Of a stretch of 64,000 nucleotides of DNA, positions 54,701 to 62,281 are shown piece after piece. The number at the start of each line of letters is the position of its first letter. Position 1 is the first letter of the stretch. The translations under genes were made by a program, and so were the position numbers. The stretch comes from Pseudomonas fluorescens (GTDB lineage Bacteria > Pseudomonadota > Gammaproteobacteria > Pseudomonadales > Pseudomonadaceae): positions 1 to 64,000 of the forward strand of contig NZ_CABVHK010000004.1 in NCBI RefSeq assembly GCF_902497785.1. The letters are read 5' to 3'. The notes under the pieces were generated by a model. The model was not told where the DNA came from. It did no database searches and was given only the letters and a program-made list of their open reading frames with translations.

Positions 54701-57700
54701 GCACAGCTGGTGTGGAGTGAGGGCAACTACTACGGATTCCCTGCTTTCCAACCTGTAACGGAGGGCGACTTGTATATTTGTGACGAAGATCCAAGCCTCT
54801 GTGAACCCATGGCTCGCTGGACTTGGGCGCCTGGAAACTACATGGGCATGCCTGACTACGCACCTGTTGATGACGTTGAAGGCTGGTGCGTTAACTTCGA
54901 CCCGGCACTTTGCGTTGAAACGAAACCAGGCACCGAAGTCAATACCCATACCCAAATGTTCAGTGTACTGCGAACCGGCACCGGCGATCTGGACCTGATC
55001 GCTGCCGGTAACCTGAGCATGGACTCACCCTTCGGCGTGTACACCGCCGGCACTCAGTCGAGCAATATCGACCCACGTTACAACCAGCCCCGCGGGCGCA
55101 TTTCGGACGATGGATCGGTGCTGGGCAGCGCTGGCAGCGATTATGAGAAATGGGTCAATGGCGGCAGCGATAGCCTGTATCAGGCCTGGTTCCCGCAGAT
55201 GGGCGGTAACCTGACCATCAATGCGGGGGGGGCAGTGTCCGGTGATAGTGTTGGAAGCAAGCTTGCTGGTCAAACCGGACAACGTCAGCAAAAACCAAGC
55301 GTCGCTGTAGGTAATTGGCTGTGGCGGCAGGGGACGGGAAACAATGACGTGCCAACTGCGTGGTGGATCAATTTTGGCAGCTATGCAAACGAGCCTCTTG
55401 CCGGGGTAAATTTCGGGAATACTCCCGATCCTGCACCTTATCTGGTGGGATTCACCGGTTTCGGCACGCTAGGGGGCGGCAACATCAGCCTTCGGGCGGG
55501 TGATGATAGCGGCATGCTCAGACCCATGGGGTCATTTGGCGGCGATAATGTAGCTCCACGAAGCCAAGGGCTGATTGTTGCTGTTGCCAGCACCGGGCGC
55601 GTAGGAAGCGACGGCAGCCTGCAATTGACCGGTGGCGGTGACATGGACATTCGCATCGGTGGCTCGCTCAACCCGTCACCCCACGCCGGAGCGAGCGCGG
55701 CCGGGGTAAGTACTCCGCATCACGATCTGCAGGGAGCGCTGATCAACCTGCGCGGCGCCGCGCAATTGACTGCATCAGCGGCGGGCGCAGTGCGATTGCA
55801 TTACGGCTCGAATGCCGGTGATCAGGACCTGCGCGAAGTCCGCGGCTACGACCCGTTCACCTCTACCACCAGCGCTGCCACCGGCGGCTTGGTCCTGATT
55901 CCAGGGGATTCGGGCATGCGCCTCAATACCCGAGGCGATCTGGTCCTGGGTGGCGCGGCAGACGCAGGTCGGGTGCCATTGCAGAACTCCACTGCGTTCA
56001 CTACACCAGACGGGATAGTGCATGCCGGTGGTGGTTTGACTGGTTTCTCCTTGTGGACTGATCACACCGCCATTGACCTGTTTTCTGCAGGAGGTAACCT
56101 CGCTCCGAGTACCTTGATGGCGGAAACGTTGAATGACACCATCCCTGCCGGGAGCAATATTTCACCCACGGACGGTCGCTTCGTGGTGCCCTCAATCCTG
56201 CGTGCGGTAGCCGGGCAAGGTTCTATCTATTTTGGCCCGTCCGCTGGCTATCTCAATGGATCTTCTGTCGCTCCGGGCATTTCCTACTCGTTGCTGCTCG
56301 CACCATCGACTTCAGGACAGCTTGAGCTGCTCGCAGGCGATTCCATTTACGCCGGCGGTTATGCAATCAACCAGTCTGGCGCCAGCCCGTTGTCCATAGC
56401 CACGCCATTTGCTCCAGCCTTCAATGGCTATGCCAGAAACGGAGGGAATATCCGTACACTGATGTCGAACAGTGGCGTCGACGGTATCACTGCCGGCCAA
56501 AACCGTCGTTATCCATTGTTCGCATTTGGCGCCGATAGCTACTCAGGTCTGAGTAGCATTCAGGCACCTGCGCGGTTTTATGCGCTGACGGGAGATCTGG
56601 TTGGCGTTCGTAGTGGTGAGACTCTTTTTAACTCGATCACGAAGCGTACCTGGTACGAAGCCGCCGGACCGGTCTGGATGTTGGCGGGCCGCGATATTGT
56701 TGCATCCGGTACAACCTTGGGGCAGCCCGTTCGAATTGCAGGAGAAGGTTTGGGTTCGAATTTCGTCGCCACCGGCAACCTGTTCATCCACAACAACGCA
56801 AACGACGTCTCACGTGTCTCCGCTGGCCGCGACATTCTCTACAGCAGCTTCGACATCGGCGGCCCCGGCACCCTGGAAATCACCGCCGGGCGCAACATCC
56901 TGATGGAAGACCGCGCCAGTATCACCAGTATCGGACCCATTCGCGCAGGGGATAGCCGTCCGGGTGCAAGCCTGGTGTTGCAGGCCGGCGTTGGGGCGGA
57001 AGGGCTGGATTACTCGCGCTTCATCGACCGTTACCTGGATCCGAAAAACCTCGCCGTCACCGGCACGTCATTGGCCGCGCAACCGGGCAAGGTGGTCAAG
57101 ACCTACAGTGAAGAGCTGCTGTCGTGGCTGACCCTGGGCTACGGTTTCAGCGGCAACGAAGAGCAGGCGCGTGCATTCTACGCCGCATTGCCGAGTTACG
57201 AGCAGGCGGTGTTCGCGCGGCAGGTGTACTTCGCCGAATTGCGTGCCGGTGGCCTGGAATATTCTGACGAGAACGGTCCACGCCAGGGCAGTTACCTGCG
57301 CGGTCGCAACGCAATTGCCGAGCTGTTCCCGACCAACGACGTGGCCGGCAATGCGATCCGCTACGACGGCGACATCACCTTGTACGGCGGCGCGGGGGTC
57401 AAGACGCTGTTCGGTGGCGATATCCAGATGCTCACCCCCGGAGGTGGCCAGGTGTTCGGTGTCGAAGGTGCGGCGCCGCCGTCCACCTCGGGTGTGGTGA
57501 CCCAGGGCGAGGGCAATATCCAGCTGTATTCCCAGGGCAGCATTTTGCTGGGGCAGAGCCGGGTCATGACCACGTTCGGCGGCAGTATTCTTGGCTGGTC
57601 GGCCGGGGGCGATATCAATGCCGGCCGGGGCTCGAAGACCACCGTGGTGTTCACGCCGCCCAAACGTATCTACGACACCTGGGGCAACGTGACGCTGTCG

Positions 57701-58216
57701 CCGGTCGTACCGAGCACCGGTGCCGGTATCGCCACGCTCAACCCGATTGCCGAAGTGCTTCCGGGCGACATCGACCTGATCGCACCACTGGGTACGATCG
57801 ATGCCGGCGAGGCGGGGATCCGGGTGTCGGGCAATATCAACATCATCGCCTTGCGGGTGGTCAACGCGGCGAACATTCAGGTACAGGGCAAATCGTCGGG
57901 GGTCCCGGTAACGGCGTCGGTGAACACCGGCGCGATCACCTCGGCAAGCTCCGCGGCCACGTCGGCCACGCAAGCGGCCGATAACATGTCACGCCAGCAA
58001 CAGGCCGCGGCACGCAAGAACCAGGCCTCGGTGTTTACCGTGCAGGTGCTGAGCTTCGGCTCCGAACAACTGGCACCCAATCGCGATGGCGCGAGCCGCG
58101 CGCCAACGCCTGCCTACAACCCCAACAGCCCGGTGCAGGTGCTCGGTGCCGGCACACTGGACGAGCGCGAGCGGGGCCAGTTGACCGAGGAGGAGCGGGG
58201 CAAGTTGATGTTGTAA
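45734..58216 (+). CDS. pdtA: PdtA-like two-partner-secretion exoprotein (filamentous haemagglutinin family)
   Basis: A 4160-residue TpsA exoprotein. The extended signal peptide (about residues 1-48) is followed by the TPS secretion domain (about 110-370) with NWETFNVGRDTTVEF, the motif NRNGI at N224 and LVAAATNIS. A very long beta-helical repeat region follows. The C-terminal part (from about residue 3800) has the pattern of the DUF3739 class (GDIDLIAPLGTIDAGEAGIR; QQQAAARKNQASVFTVQVLS). A small Cys-containing tandem repeat lies at about residues 2994-3065. ATG 45734 or GTG 45731 follow AAAGGA; the frame opens at TTG 45704. The PdtB transporter is encoded just downstream. In P. aeruginosa it is a phosphate-starvation surface protein. 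Confidence 0.9.
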   Translation: MLVRQARRNTHSLSVRRDTTPALAPAQWLLKPLAQAIALCLVAGSAEAATAFSSNWFAAKGVVQQAASRPSNGLPGMPPPLAQQQRARQQLARSVQTLNNTVAAIAAQQAAQAAGRASAFGTVQFVPNGLGEGGLKVDTGLTQGWENAKGPQQTQSGGRTTVKIEQTADKAILNWETFNVGRDTTVEFAQQSNWAVLNRVNDPSARASQIQGQIKGDGTVMLINRNGIVFSGTSQVNVRNLVAAATNISDVQFRDRGLYYDSTGSQPTFTDAAGKVLVERGARIETHTPKLSTDSGGYVLLLGNEVENAGTISTAKGQTVLGAGDRFYIRKGSGTEGNGFSTTFGNEVIPGFKAGGSGKVSNNGLIQASTGDITMTGHEVVQNGVLLASTSVNTRGTLHLLNPSTDTTGSVTLGQGSVSAIMLDSSDLTALNSQYDAAQTGVTLNNRIRSDQSHIDIGSGGTVEFQDGSITLATGGQVAVAAGLRSLVRNGALIDVSGSLGVKVAMEANNIKINVQGNEQRDSSVNRNEGKLSNNDVWVDVRELIFVPAGTNGYATDRWYTAGGLLEVGGYLGTQGHTIGEWMAQGGTVSFTGNDVVTEKGSLINLSGGTLDVQSGFIRQSWLRGADGRLYEVSRAPGDMLYTGLYKGYEDSSERWGQTSYYHNPLIAPRRRAESGYTVGRDAGQLVIATNNAVLDGQLLGEVFQGERQIQAPRAGLDGYAQAQTARARRAQLIVGSYLPSWSATANGLIYAHEAVMDQVQIGGERPADGNDQGLTGAVSADRKGKLFLDNDMVNGFALGALKVAAKGTVDVDEAVTVATGGDISLFGQDVRVKADLTARGGSLNLGRGVAAASLPPSGVTVAEGVHLDTRGVWANLRTDLTDANSLAYLNGGVVTIRSTGDINLASGSVIDVSSGGAVLSNGKTRGGKGGDVTLESSAERVPGQSQLVMDGEVRGYGVTGGGTLKIQANKVLIGDASGPVAAHTLKLAADTFNKGFSAYNVIGLTTLQVADDAVMDVSMPVYRFSDSASNQPGGADPTTALEFWTPALFQENPVKGVLTQRGGASLSLQAGSSEVNQMDPANSTLTISLGSRISVDPGQRINLRSAGQITVDGELNAWGGTIDMRQQQFGLTDAEKTPQLADPKVHNRSIWIGDHAVLDVAGRATTAVDSLGRVYGVVGKGGSIIIGGEINAKKATATSADAYVIVRPGARLEASGTQAVLDVEGRGATRVATDGGRITLSSYNGLFIDGSLRANSGGAGAAGGQLEVILDSPLYRDSLAGSDVRVAREMIIGQGPDGKLLPTELQPGETASLLNYGYTRLSADKLMTGGFDNLSLFSHGLLTFDGDVDLRMNQSLSLFAGSLSMAEGSKDAARINLAASYMRLSGIGFYDGQSGYGPRLLNSATDRVSASRLSATANLLDLGNNLSFGASGALRQLSGPDKLYNRRSFELVTLDSAGDIRFLGKPDTQASSTVWTAGDLHLSAAQIYPATRVWAELRVGYQGTALTGGGIQPGHTLSFSSHGSAPAAPPYSVFGTLQLFADNIEQGGVIRAPLGLIKVGSVSEIGDTRTIRLLPGSVTSVSGAGLLMPYGGTTDDTDYRFNGLPLVLKGIANESTGVILASHYTEAQTGSLIDLSGGGDLRGAGFVSGRGGSTDARFNPLVRNAADGTFSLPGLGTNPVYAIVPGNQSLYAPMFGEAGASDPRIGQQITIGAGVPGLPAGTYTLLPSTFALLPGAFRVEVNGQAMASAATGALKMRNGSWTSAGQMSIANSGLHDNLATQVILTSADVLRRYSQYNETSFNQFVYSDAARRGVPRGQTTLDGKSLTLSFQNSDRDIALDFKGKALFDAAGGGALGTVAVRGTAFEVLGAGASRTQGFDGISLYANDLNNLEAGRLTIGATPKVQYDMGGNFIQFSGNTRNITLREGAMLSAPEVILWTTGVAGGITIESGAGINTLGRGNVPYDSTAGFIYQPGQASLLMASNGWTNVLAPDAAVGTAGAGSIRIGTCPAHGCINPSLLYSSGSITAATDNRFEMGEAVRFGTRHLALAVGSVNAGSAEALAAAGSRLPAGLVLNQSVLDRLLRGDTQFGAPALETLSLTTRDSFNFIGGVTLDTLDAETGKSRLENLVLVTPAIYGLGDANDVATIRTKNLIWNGATQSPGAVVNGGAGTGHGTLDIQAQRIEFGYGPNPQPNGQDQNNRMALGFANVNLNASERITANHKGSLAVYEQQGAYDPIKGYAYSGGNLNLRTPLLTGEAGSVNLLKAGTSLTLSSPMGDHTAVADALGAELSLEARNVIVDGRIALASGKLTVKAEDDVTLTRNAELDLAGRTLPFNDVKKYSWGGDVALYSSNGNIRQAAGSRIDLSAVNNQAGNLSAVALAAGAGVVDLQGEILGSSSGYYDAGGTWVPYKAGGVDIRAQRLGSSADLNGEFAALNQRLNAGQVFGSRSFQLKQGNLVIGDGLNAGEINVSVDNGSLTVVGLIDASGERVGSIRLSGKNGLTVAGGAALDAHGRMLRVDSYGKIIDAPNRAMVELNSGDGLLTLASGARIDLRHGTDVAIGNLPGQHDGRSLGTLELNAPRLGAGDIAIDATGALNIQGARSIGLNATRRYIDAADGTDPAASGRPYQVIDQAYLDGIHLDSTTFINAALANADLLQRKLAGLNNATYADAFHLRPGVEIASKTADGDLVVQGDLDLSGYRYASLNPHTQKTSVYGSGESGSLVIRAGGNLDIYGSINDGFAPPPETVDDTGWKLVAGVQPFGGDLIVPGAGVTLADGTRYPVGVALNYDLPIQAATLASGTLLPAQAVLAEAYTFSAGTVLAGAVHDAAGNLLYAAGTLMGADVTLPVGARLGAGTRLNRTTAMQAMLWPKGVPLPSTVLDGANVGVTLSGSLALLRGSLIPSMTDVKLADGTAYIDLRPLSGTQQGRNWAVASMLPSGSASWSMRVVAGADLEAADSRAVKPVTADGTLRLADTHYGLKVEVKVAQLVWSEGNYYGFPAFQPVTEGDLYICDEDPSLCEPMARWTWAPGNYMGMPDYAPVDDVEGWCVNFDPALCVETKPGTEVNTHTQMFSVLRTGTGDLDLIAAGNLSMDSPFGVYTAGTQSSNIDPRYNQPRGRISDDGSVLGSAGSDYEKWVNGGSDSLYQAWFPQMGGNLTINAGGAVSGDSVGSKLAGQTGQRQQKPSVAVGNWLWRQGTGNNDVPTAWWINFGSYANEPLAGVNFGNTPDPAPYLVGFTGFGTLGGGNISLRAGDDSGMLRPMGSFGGDNVAPRSQGLIVAVASTGRVGSDGSLQLTGGGDMDIRIGGSLNPSPHAGASAAGVSTPHHDLQGALINLRGAAQLTASAAGAVRLHYGSNAGDQDLREVRGYDPFTSTTSAATGGLVLIPGDSGMRLNTRGDLVLGGAADAGRVPLQNSTAFTTPDGIVHAGGGLTGFSLWTDHTAIDLFSAGGNLAPSTLMAETLNDTIPAGSNISPTDGRFVVPSILRAVAGQGSIYFGPSAGYLNGSSVAPGISYSLLLAPSTSGQLELLAGDSIYAGGYAINQSGASPLSIATPFAPAFNGYARNGGNIRTLMSNSGVDGITAGQNRRYPLFAFGADSYSGLSSIQAPARFYALTGDLVGVRSGETLFNSITKRTWYEAAGPVWMLAGRDIVASGTTLGQPVRIAGEGLGSNFVATGNLFIHNNANDVSRVSAGRDILYSSFDIGGPGTLEITAGRNILMEDRASITSIGPIRAGDSRPGASLVLQAGVGAEGLDYSRFIDRYLDPKNLAVTGTSLAAQPGKVVKTYSEELLSWLTLGYGFSGNEEQARAFYAALPSYEQAVFARQVYFAELRAGGLEYSDENGPRQGSYLRGRNAIAELFPTNDVAGNAIRYDGDITLYGGAGVKTLFGGDIQMLTPGGGQVFGVEGAAPPSTSGVVTQGEGNIQLYSQGSILLGQSRVMTTFGGSILGWSAGGDINAGRGSKTTVVFTPPKRIYDTWGNVTLSPVVPSTGAGIATLNPIAEVLPGDIDLIAPLGTIDAGEAGIRVSGNINIIALRVVNAANIQVQGKSSGVPVTASVNTGAITSASSAATSATQAADNMSRQQQAAARKNQASVFTVQVLSFGSEQLAPNRDGASRAPTPAYNPNSPVQVLGAGTLDERERGQLTEEERGKLML

Positions 58217-58235
58217 GACAGTCGTACGCAATATC

Positions 58236-58263
58236 AAGGCGGCCTTCGGGTCGCCTTTTTTTT
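58236..58263 (+). terminator. Terminator after pdtA
   Basis: AAGGCGGCC-TTCG-GGTCGCCTT is followed by eight T residues, about 20 bases after the pdtA stop. It may lower transcription into phdA-pdtB, or these have their own promoter. Confidence 0.8.
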
Positions 58264-58485
58264 CGTTCCCGAATCACGCCACCTTACTGAGCCATTCCCT
58301 GTGGCTCCCACAGGGATTCTTGTTGTTTGAAGAGTCTTTTTTCAGCCCGATTCCCAATTTCCAAATGAAGCTTTCATGACAAAAGTTCGGTAGCACTTCG
58401 CCAGCCCGGTCATGCCTATGTGACGTGCTTGAGGGGGGCCGCAAGGTGATTTTTCCAGCCGGGGCGGCAAGCCGGGAGTGAGGCG

Positions 58486-58803
58486 ATGGGGACTATGGAA
58501 CGTTATTCGAAAGTAGGGATGCAGGAGCTCGATCAACGTCTGTCGAAGATCGTCGGAGCCGCGCGCAAGAAGCCGGTTTCGGTGTATCGCTACGGTGCGC
58601 CATGGGTCTGGAAAGTGTCTCAGGAAGATTGGCAGGGTGCCTTGAAAGAGGTCTCCAGCTACATCCCTCCGGGGCATTCGCTGGTGCTGCTGCGTCCCCA
58701 AATCGATGACTTGCTCGATGAGCAGCGCGATTTGTTGCAGGGCCTCCTTGCCGAGCCCGGCATGTTGATCGCGCCCGCAGTGACTTCGACCACAAGCAAT
58801 TGA
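58486..58803 (+). CDS. phdA: PhdA-like protein (Phd/YefM-type fold)
   Basis: A 105-residue protein whose N-terminal part (YSKVGMQELDQRLSKIVGAA, then KPVSVYRYGAPWVWKVS) follows the Phd/YefM antitoxin pattern. No toxin gene is beside it. In P. aeruginosa a homologous gene, phdA, stands at the same place between pdtA and pdtB and has been linked to biofilm DNA release. ATG 58486 has GGGAG 7 bp upstream. It overlaps the open frame of pdtB. It could regulate the locus by DNA binding. Confidence 0.78.
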   Translation: MGTMERYSKVGMQELDQRLSKIVGAARKKPVSVYRYGAPWVWKVSQEDWQGALKEVSSYIPPGHSLVLLRPQIDDLLDEQRDLLQGLLAEPGMLIAPAVTSTTSN

Positions 58804-58856
58804 GCCAGCCTGCCGCAGTGCAGACGGTCATCGGTATTTCGAATTCAGGGGGTGAT

Positions 58857-60452
58857 GTGGATCATTTTTTCAAGTCACGGCTGGCGCTATGGGGCTGGCT
58901 GCTGGTGACGGCGGGCGTGCAGCCGGCATGGGCAGAGCAGACCGCGGAGCTTTTGTCGCCCAAGCCTGTGGACGTCAACGAATACTTCGTGCGCGGCAAC
59001 ACCGTGCTCGATGCCCGTGCCATTGAAGAGGCGGTGTACCCGTTTCTCGGGCCGGGCAAATACCTGAAGGATATCGAAGGCGCCCGTGATGCCTTGCAGA
59101 AGGCCTATCAGGATCGCGGTTATCAATCGGTGTTCGTCGAGTTGCCTGAGCAGAAAGTCGAGGACGGCATTGTCTACCTGCAAATCAGCGAAACCAAGGT
59201 TGGCCGCGTGCGGGTGGTCGGTGCCAAGCACTATTCGCCGGTGGAGATCCGCGACGACGTGCCGGCATTGCAGGAAGGCCGGGTGCCGGACTTCGCCCAG
59301 GTACAGACCGAACTGGCGCAGCTCAACAAGAACCCCGGTCGTCAAGTAATGCCGCTGGTGCGCGAGGGTCAACGCCCGGGCACGATGGACGTGGACCTGC
59401 AGGTCGAAGATCAGGATCCGTGGCAAGCGACTCTGGGCCTGAACAACGACTACAGCGCCGACACCGAGAAGCTGCGCAGTGTCGCGAGCCTCGGCTACAA
59501 CAACCTTTGGCAGTTGGGGCACAGCGTTTCGCTGACCTTCTTTACCGCGCCTGAGGACACGTCCAACGCCAAGGTCTGGTCCGGCTCCTACAGTGCGCCG
59601 CTCAGCGAGCGCTGGAGTGTGCAGTTTTCCGGTTACCAGTCCGACAGCAACGTGGCCACCATTGGCGGCAGCAACGTATTGGGCAAGGGTCATTCCTACG
59701 GCGTATCGGCGATTTACACGCTGCCGTCCAGCGGCAATTGGTCCAACTCGCTGTCGGCCGGCATCGACTTCAAGGACTTCGACGAGCAACTGGACTTTGA
59801 CGGCGACAGCGACAAAGTGCCGCTCAAATATGCGCCGTTCACCTTCGCTTACAACGGCTTTCGCTACACCGAAAGCTCACAGTTGAGCCTCGGATTGAGC
59901 CTGGTGGCGGGCACCCGCAGCTTCCTGGGCTATGGCAGCTCCGACGAAGACTTCGACTACAAGCGCTATCGCGCCAGCCCCAGCTTCGCGGTGCTCAAGG
60001 GCGATACCAATTACACCTACACGTTCGGCAATGACTGGCAGAGCGCGAGCAAGGCGTCGTTTCAGATTGCCTCCGGTCCGCTGGTGTCGAACGAGCAATT
60101 TTCCGCCGGTGGCGCCACCTCGGTGCGCGGTTACCTGGCGGCCGAGCGCACCGGTGACGACGGCTATTTGTTGAGCCAGGAACTGCGCTCGCCATCACTC
60201 GCCAAGTACCTCGGCAGCTATGTCCAGGAGTGGCGCTTCTACGCCTTCGCCGAAGGCGCCCAGTTGTACCTGCGCGACGAACTTCCCGACCAGGACGCGG
60301 ATTACGCGCTGGCCAGCGTTGGCCTGGGCACCCGCGCGAGCTTGAGCAAATGGCTTTCCGGCAGCCTGGATTGGGGCTACCCGTTGCTCGAAGGGCCGAA
60401 CACCTCGAAACAGGAATCGCGCCTGCATTTCAACCTGCAAGCGACATTCTGA
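58857..60452 (+). CDS. pdtB: PdtB-like TpsB outer-membrane transporter (ShlB/FhaC family)
   Basis: A 531-residue outer-membrane protein of the Omp85/TpsB superfamily that exports PdtA. After the signal peptide (to about residue 24, QPAWAEQ) come two POTRA domains (about 30-105 and 106-180; VRGNTVLDARAIEEAVYPF, LQISETKVGRVRVVGAKHY), then a 16-strand barrel with the lid-lock motif VRGY in GGATSVRGYLAAE. GTG 58857 is preferred because CAGGGGG lies just upstream; TTG 58800 overlapping the phdA stop is an alternative. It ends 18 bp before the ExbB-fusion gene. Confidence 0.92.
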   Translation: MDHFFKSRLALWGWLLVTAGVQPAWAEQTAELLSPKPVDVNEYFVRGNTVLDARAIEEAVYPFLGPGKYLKDIEGARDALQKAYQDRGYQSVFVELPEQKVEDGIVYLQISETKVGRVRVVGAKHYSPVEIRDDVPALQEGRVPDFAQVQTELAQLNKNPGRQVMPLVREGQRPGTMDVDLQVEDQDPWQATLGLNNDYSADTEKLRSVASLGYNNLWQLGHSVSLTFFTAPEDTSNAKVWSGSYSAPLSERWSVQFSGYQSDSNVATIGGSNVLGKGHSYGVSAIYTLPSSGNWSNSLSAGIDFKDFDEQLDFDGDSDKVPLKYAPFTFAYNGFRYTESSQLSLGLSLVAGTRSFLGYGSSDEDFDYKRYRASPSFAVLKGDTNYTYTFGNDWQSASKASFQIASGPLVSNEQFSAGGATSVRGYLAAERTGDDGYLLSQELRSPSLAKYLGSYVQEWRFYAFAEGAQLYLRDELPDQDADYALASVGLGTRASLSKWLSGSLDWGYPLLEGPNTSKQESRLHFNLQATF

Positions 60453-60470
60453 ACCTACGGAGTAATTTTC

Positions 60471-62270
60471 ATGCAGCGCATATTTCTCGCTTTCCTGATG
60501 TGCCTGAGCGTCGTGCTCCCGGCCACTGCCCAGGCGTGGTGGCAGGACGATTGGCACTACCGCAAACAGATTTCGGTGGACACCACGCCCCAAGGTGCGG
60601 CCATCAACGAAGCCCTGGGCCGAACCGCACTGCTGGTGCGCCTGCACACCGGCAACTTCACCTTCGACGGCGTCAAGGAAGACGGCGCGGATCTGCGTTT
60701 TGTCGCCGCCGATGACAAGACCGTGCTCAACCACCAGATCGAAAGCTTCGACGCGCTGATGGGCATGGCCCTGGTGTGGGTCGATGTACCGAAAGTCGAG
60801 GGCGGTCAGCGTCAGGACATCTGGATGTACTACGGCAACCAGAAAGCCCCGGCTACCGGCAACGGTCAACTGACCTTCGAGCCCAACTTCACCGCGCTCT
60901 ACCATTTCGACGGCGCCACCGGCACCCCGGCCAAGGACACCACGGCTTACGGCAACACCGCGCAAAGCGCCACCGGCTCGAGTATCGACGGGGTGATGGG
61001 GCGTGCGTTGCAGTTCAGTGACCAGCCGCTGTTGCTGCCAGCCAGTCCATCGCTGCAGCACAACGCGGGCAGCGCGTTCACCTTCAGCGCCTGGCTGCGC
61101 CTGGACCAGGCCAATGGCGAGCAACTGGTGCTGGCCCGCCGCGAAGGCGAACACAGCCTGCTGCTCGGTTTGAACCAGGGCATGCCGTTCGTGGAAATCG
61201 ACGGCCAGCGCGCAGTGTCGACCCAGGCGTTGAACCCTGGTCAGTGGCAGCACCTGGCGCTGACGGCTGAAGGCAGCAAGGTCTCGCTGTACACCAATGG
61301 CCGTGAAACCGCGAGCCTCGTGGTCGCCATGCCCGCGTTCAACTCGGTCATGGCCATCGGTGCCGATCTCTCAGCCAGCGCTTACCTGCCGTTTGCCGGC
61401 GCCATCGACGAGTTGCGCCTGTCCAAGGTGGCCCGTCCTGCCGCGCAGTTGCTGGCTGACGCTAACTCACAGGGCGCCGAATCGAAGCTGGTGGCCTATG
61501 GCGTCGATGAAGAGCAATCGGGTTACGGTTTCGGCAGCCTCGGTTTCCTGTTCAACGCCGTGCCGATAGATGCCTGGGTGATCATCGCGGTATTGGTGCT
61601 GATGATGTTCCAGTCGTGGTTCATCATGATCCGCAAGAACCGTATGCTCAGCCGTGTCACGGCAGCCAACGAAGGCTTTCGCGAGCAATTCGCCAAGGTC
61701 GGCACGCGCCTGGAAATGTTCGCCGACGACCAGGATCTCGCCCGGCGTTTGCAGCACTCCTCGCTGTGGCGCCTGTATCTGGTGGCGGTTAAGGAAATCC
61801 GTACCCGCCGGGAGCAGGGCGCTGATACCTCGTCGGTCTCGGCGGCCACGATCGAAGCGATCCGCTGCTCCATGGACGGCGTGCGCACCCGGGAAAACCA
61901 GGCGCTCGGCGAAAAGCTCTCGACGCTGTCCAACGCCATTGCCGGCGGCCCCTACATCGGCCTGCTCGGTACGGTGCTGGGGATTATGGTGGTGTTCCTG
62001 GGCACGGCCATGGCGGGCGACGTCAACATCAACGCGATCGCTCCCGGCATGGCCGCCGCGTTGCTGGCCACCGCCATGGGCCTGTTCGTCGCGATCCCCG
62101 CACTGTTTGGCTACAACCGCCTGATCACCCGCAACAAGGAAGTCAGCGCCGACATGCGCGTGTTTGTCGACGAGTTCATCACTCGACTGGCGGAGATGCA
62201 CGGCGAGAGCCAGTTCAGTGAGTCGGCGCACCGCCGTGGCAATCACACCAACGCCCACGTACCGGCCTGA
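60471..62270 (+). CDS. exbB2: DUF2341-LamG-ExbB fusion protein (MotA/TolQ/ExbB proton channel)
   Basis: A 599-residue protein. A signal peptide (about residues 1-22, TAQAWW) leads into a periplasmic DUF2341 domain (about 25-130; WWQDDWHYRKQISVDT), then a LamG/concanavalin-like domain (about 140-330; FTFSAWLRLDQANGEQLVL). A membrane segment (about 366-388) and a MotA/TolQ/ExbB domain (about 430-580; GGPYIGLLGTVLGIMVVFLG) complete it. ExbB proteins normally have only the channel part. It is probably energised together with the ExbD and TonB genes that follow within 12 and 3 bp. The LamG domain may bind a sugar or the exoprotein in the periplasm. Confidence 0.88.
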   Translation: MQRIFLAFLMCLSVVLPATAQAWWQDDWHYRKQISVDTTPQGAAINEALGRTALLVRLHTGNFTFDGVKEDGADLRFVAADDKTVLNHQIESFDALMGMALVWVDVPKVEGGQRQDIWMYYGNQKAPATGNGQLTFEPNFTALYHFDGATGTPAKDTTAYGNTAQSATGSSIDGVMGRALQFSDQPLLLPASPSLQHNAGSAFTFSAWLRLDQANGEQLVLARREGEHSLLLGLNQGMPFVEIDGQRAVSTQALNPGQWQHLALTAEGSKVSLYTNGRETASLVVAMPAFNSVMAIGADLSASAYLPFAGAIDELRLSKVARPAAQLLADANSQGAESKLVAYGVDEEQSGYGFGSLGFLFNAVPIDAWVIIAVLVLMMFQSWFIMIRKNRMLSRVTAANEGFREQFAKVGTRLEMFADDQDLARRLQHSSLWRLYLVAVKEIRTRREQGADTSSVSAATIEAIRCSMDGVRTRENQALGEKLSTLSNAIAGGPYIGLLGTVLGIMVVFLGTAMAGDVNINAIAPGMAAALLATAMGLFVAIPALFGYNRLITRNKEVSADMRVFVDEFITRLAEMHGESQFSESAHRRGNHTNAHVPA

Positions 62271-62281
62271 GGAGCACTGAT

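Noticed and set aside
58362..58383. PhoB-like pattern TTGTCAT-GAAA-GCTTCAT on the minus strand before phdA
   Set aside because: It points away from phdA-pdtB, and the second unit matches only 4 of 7 bases, so it is too weak to call.
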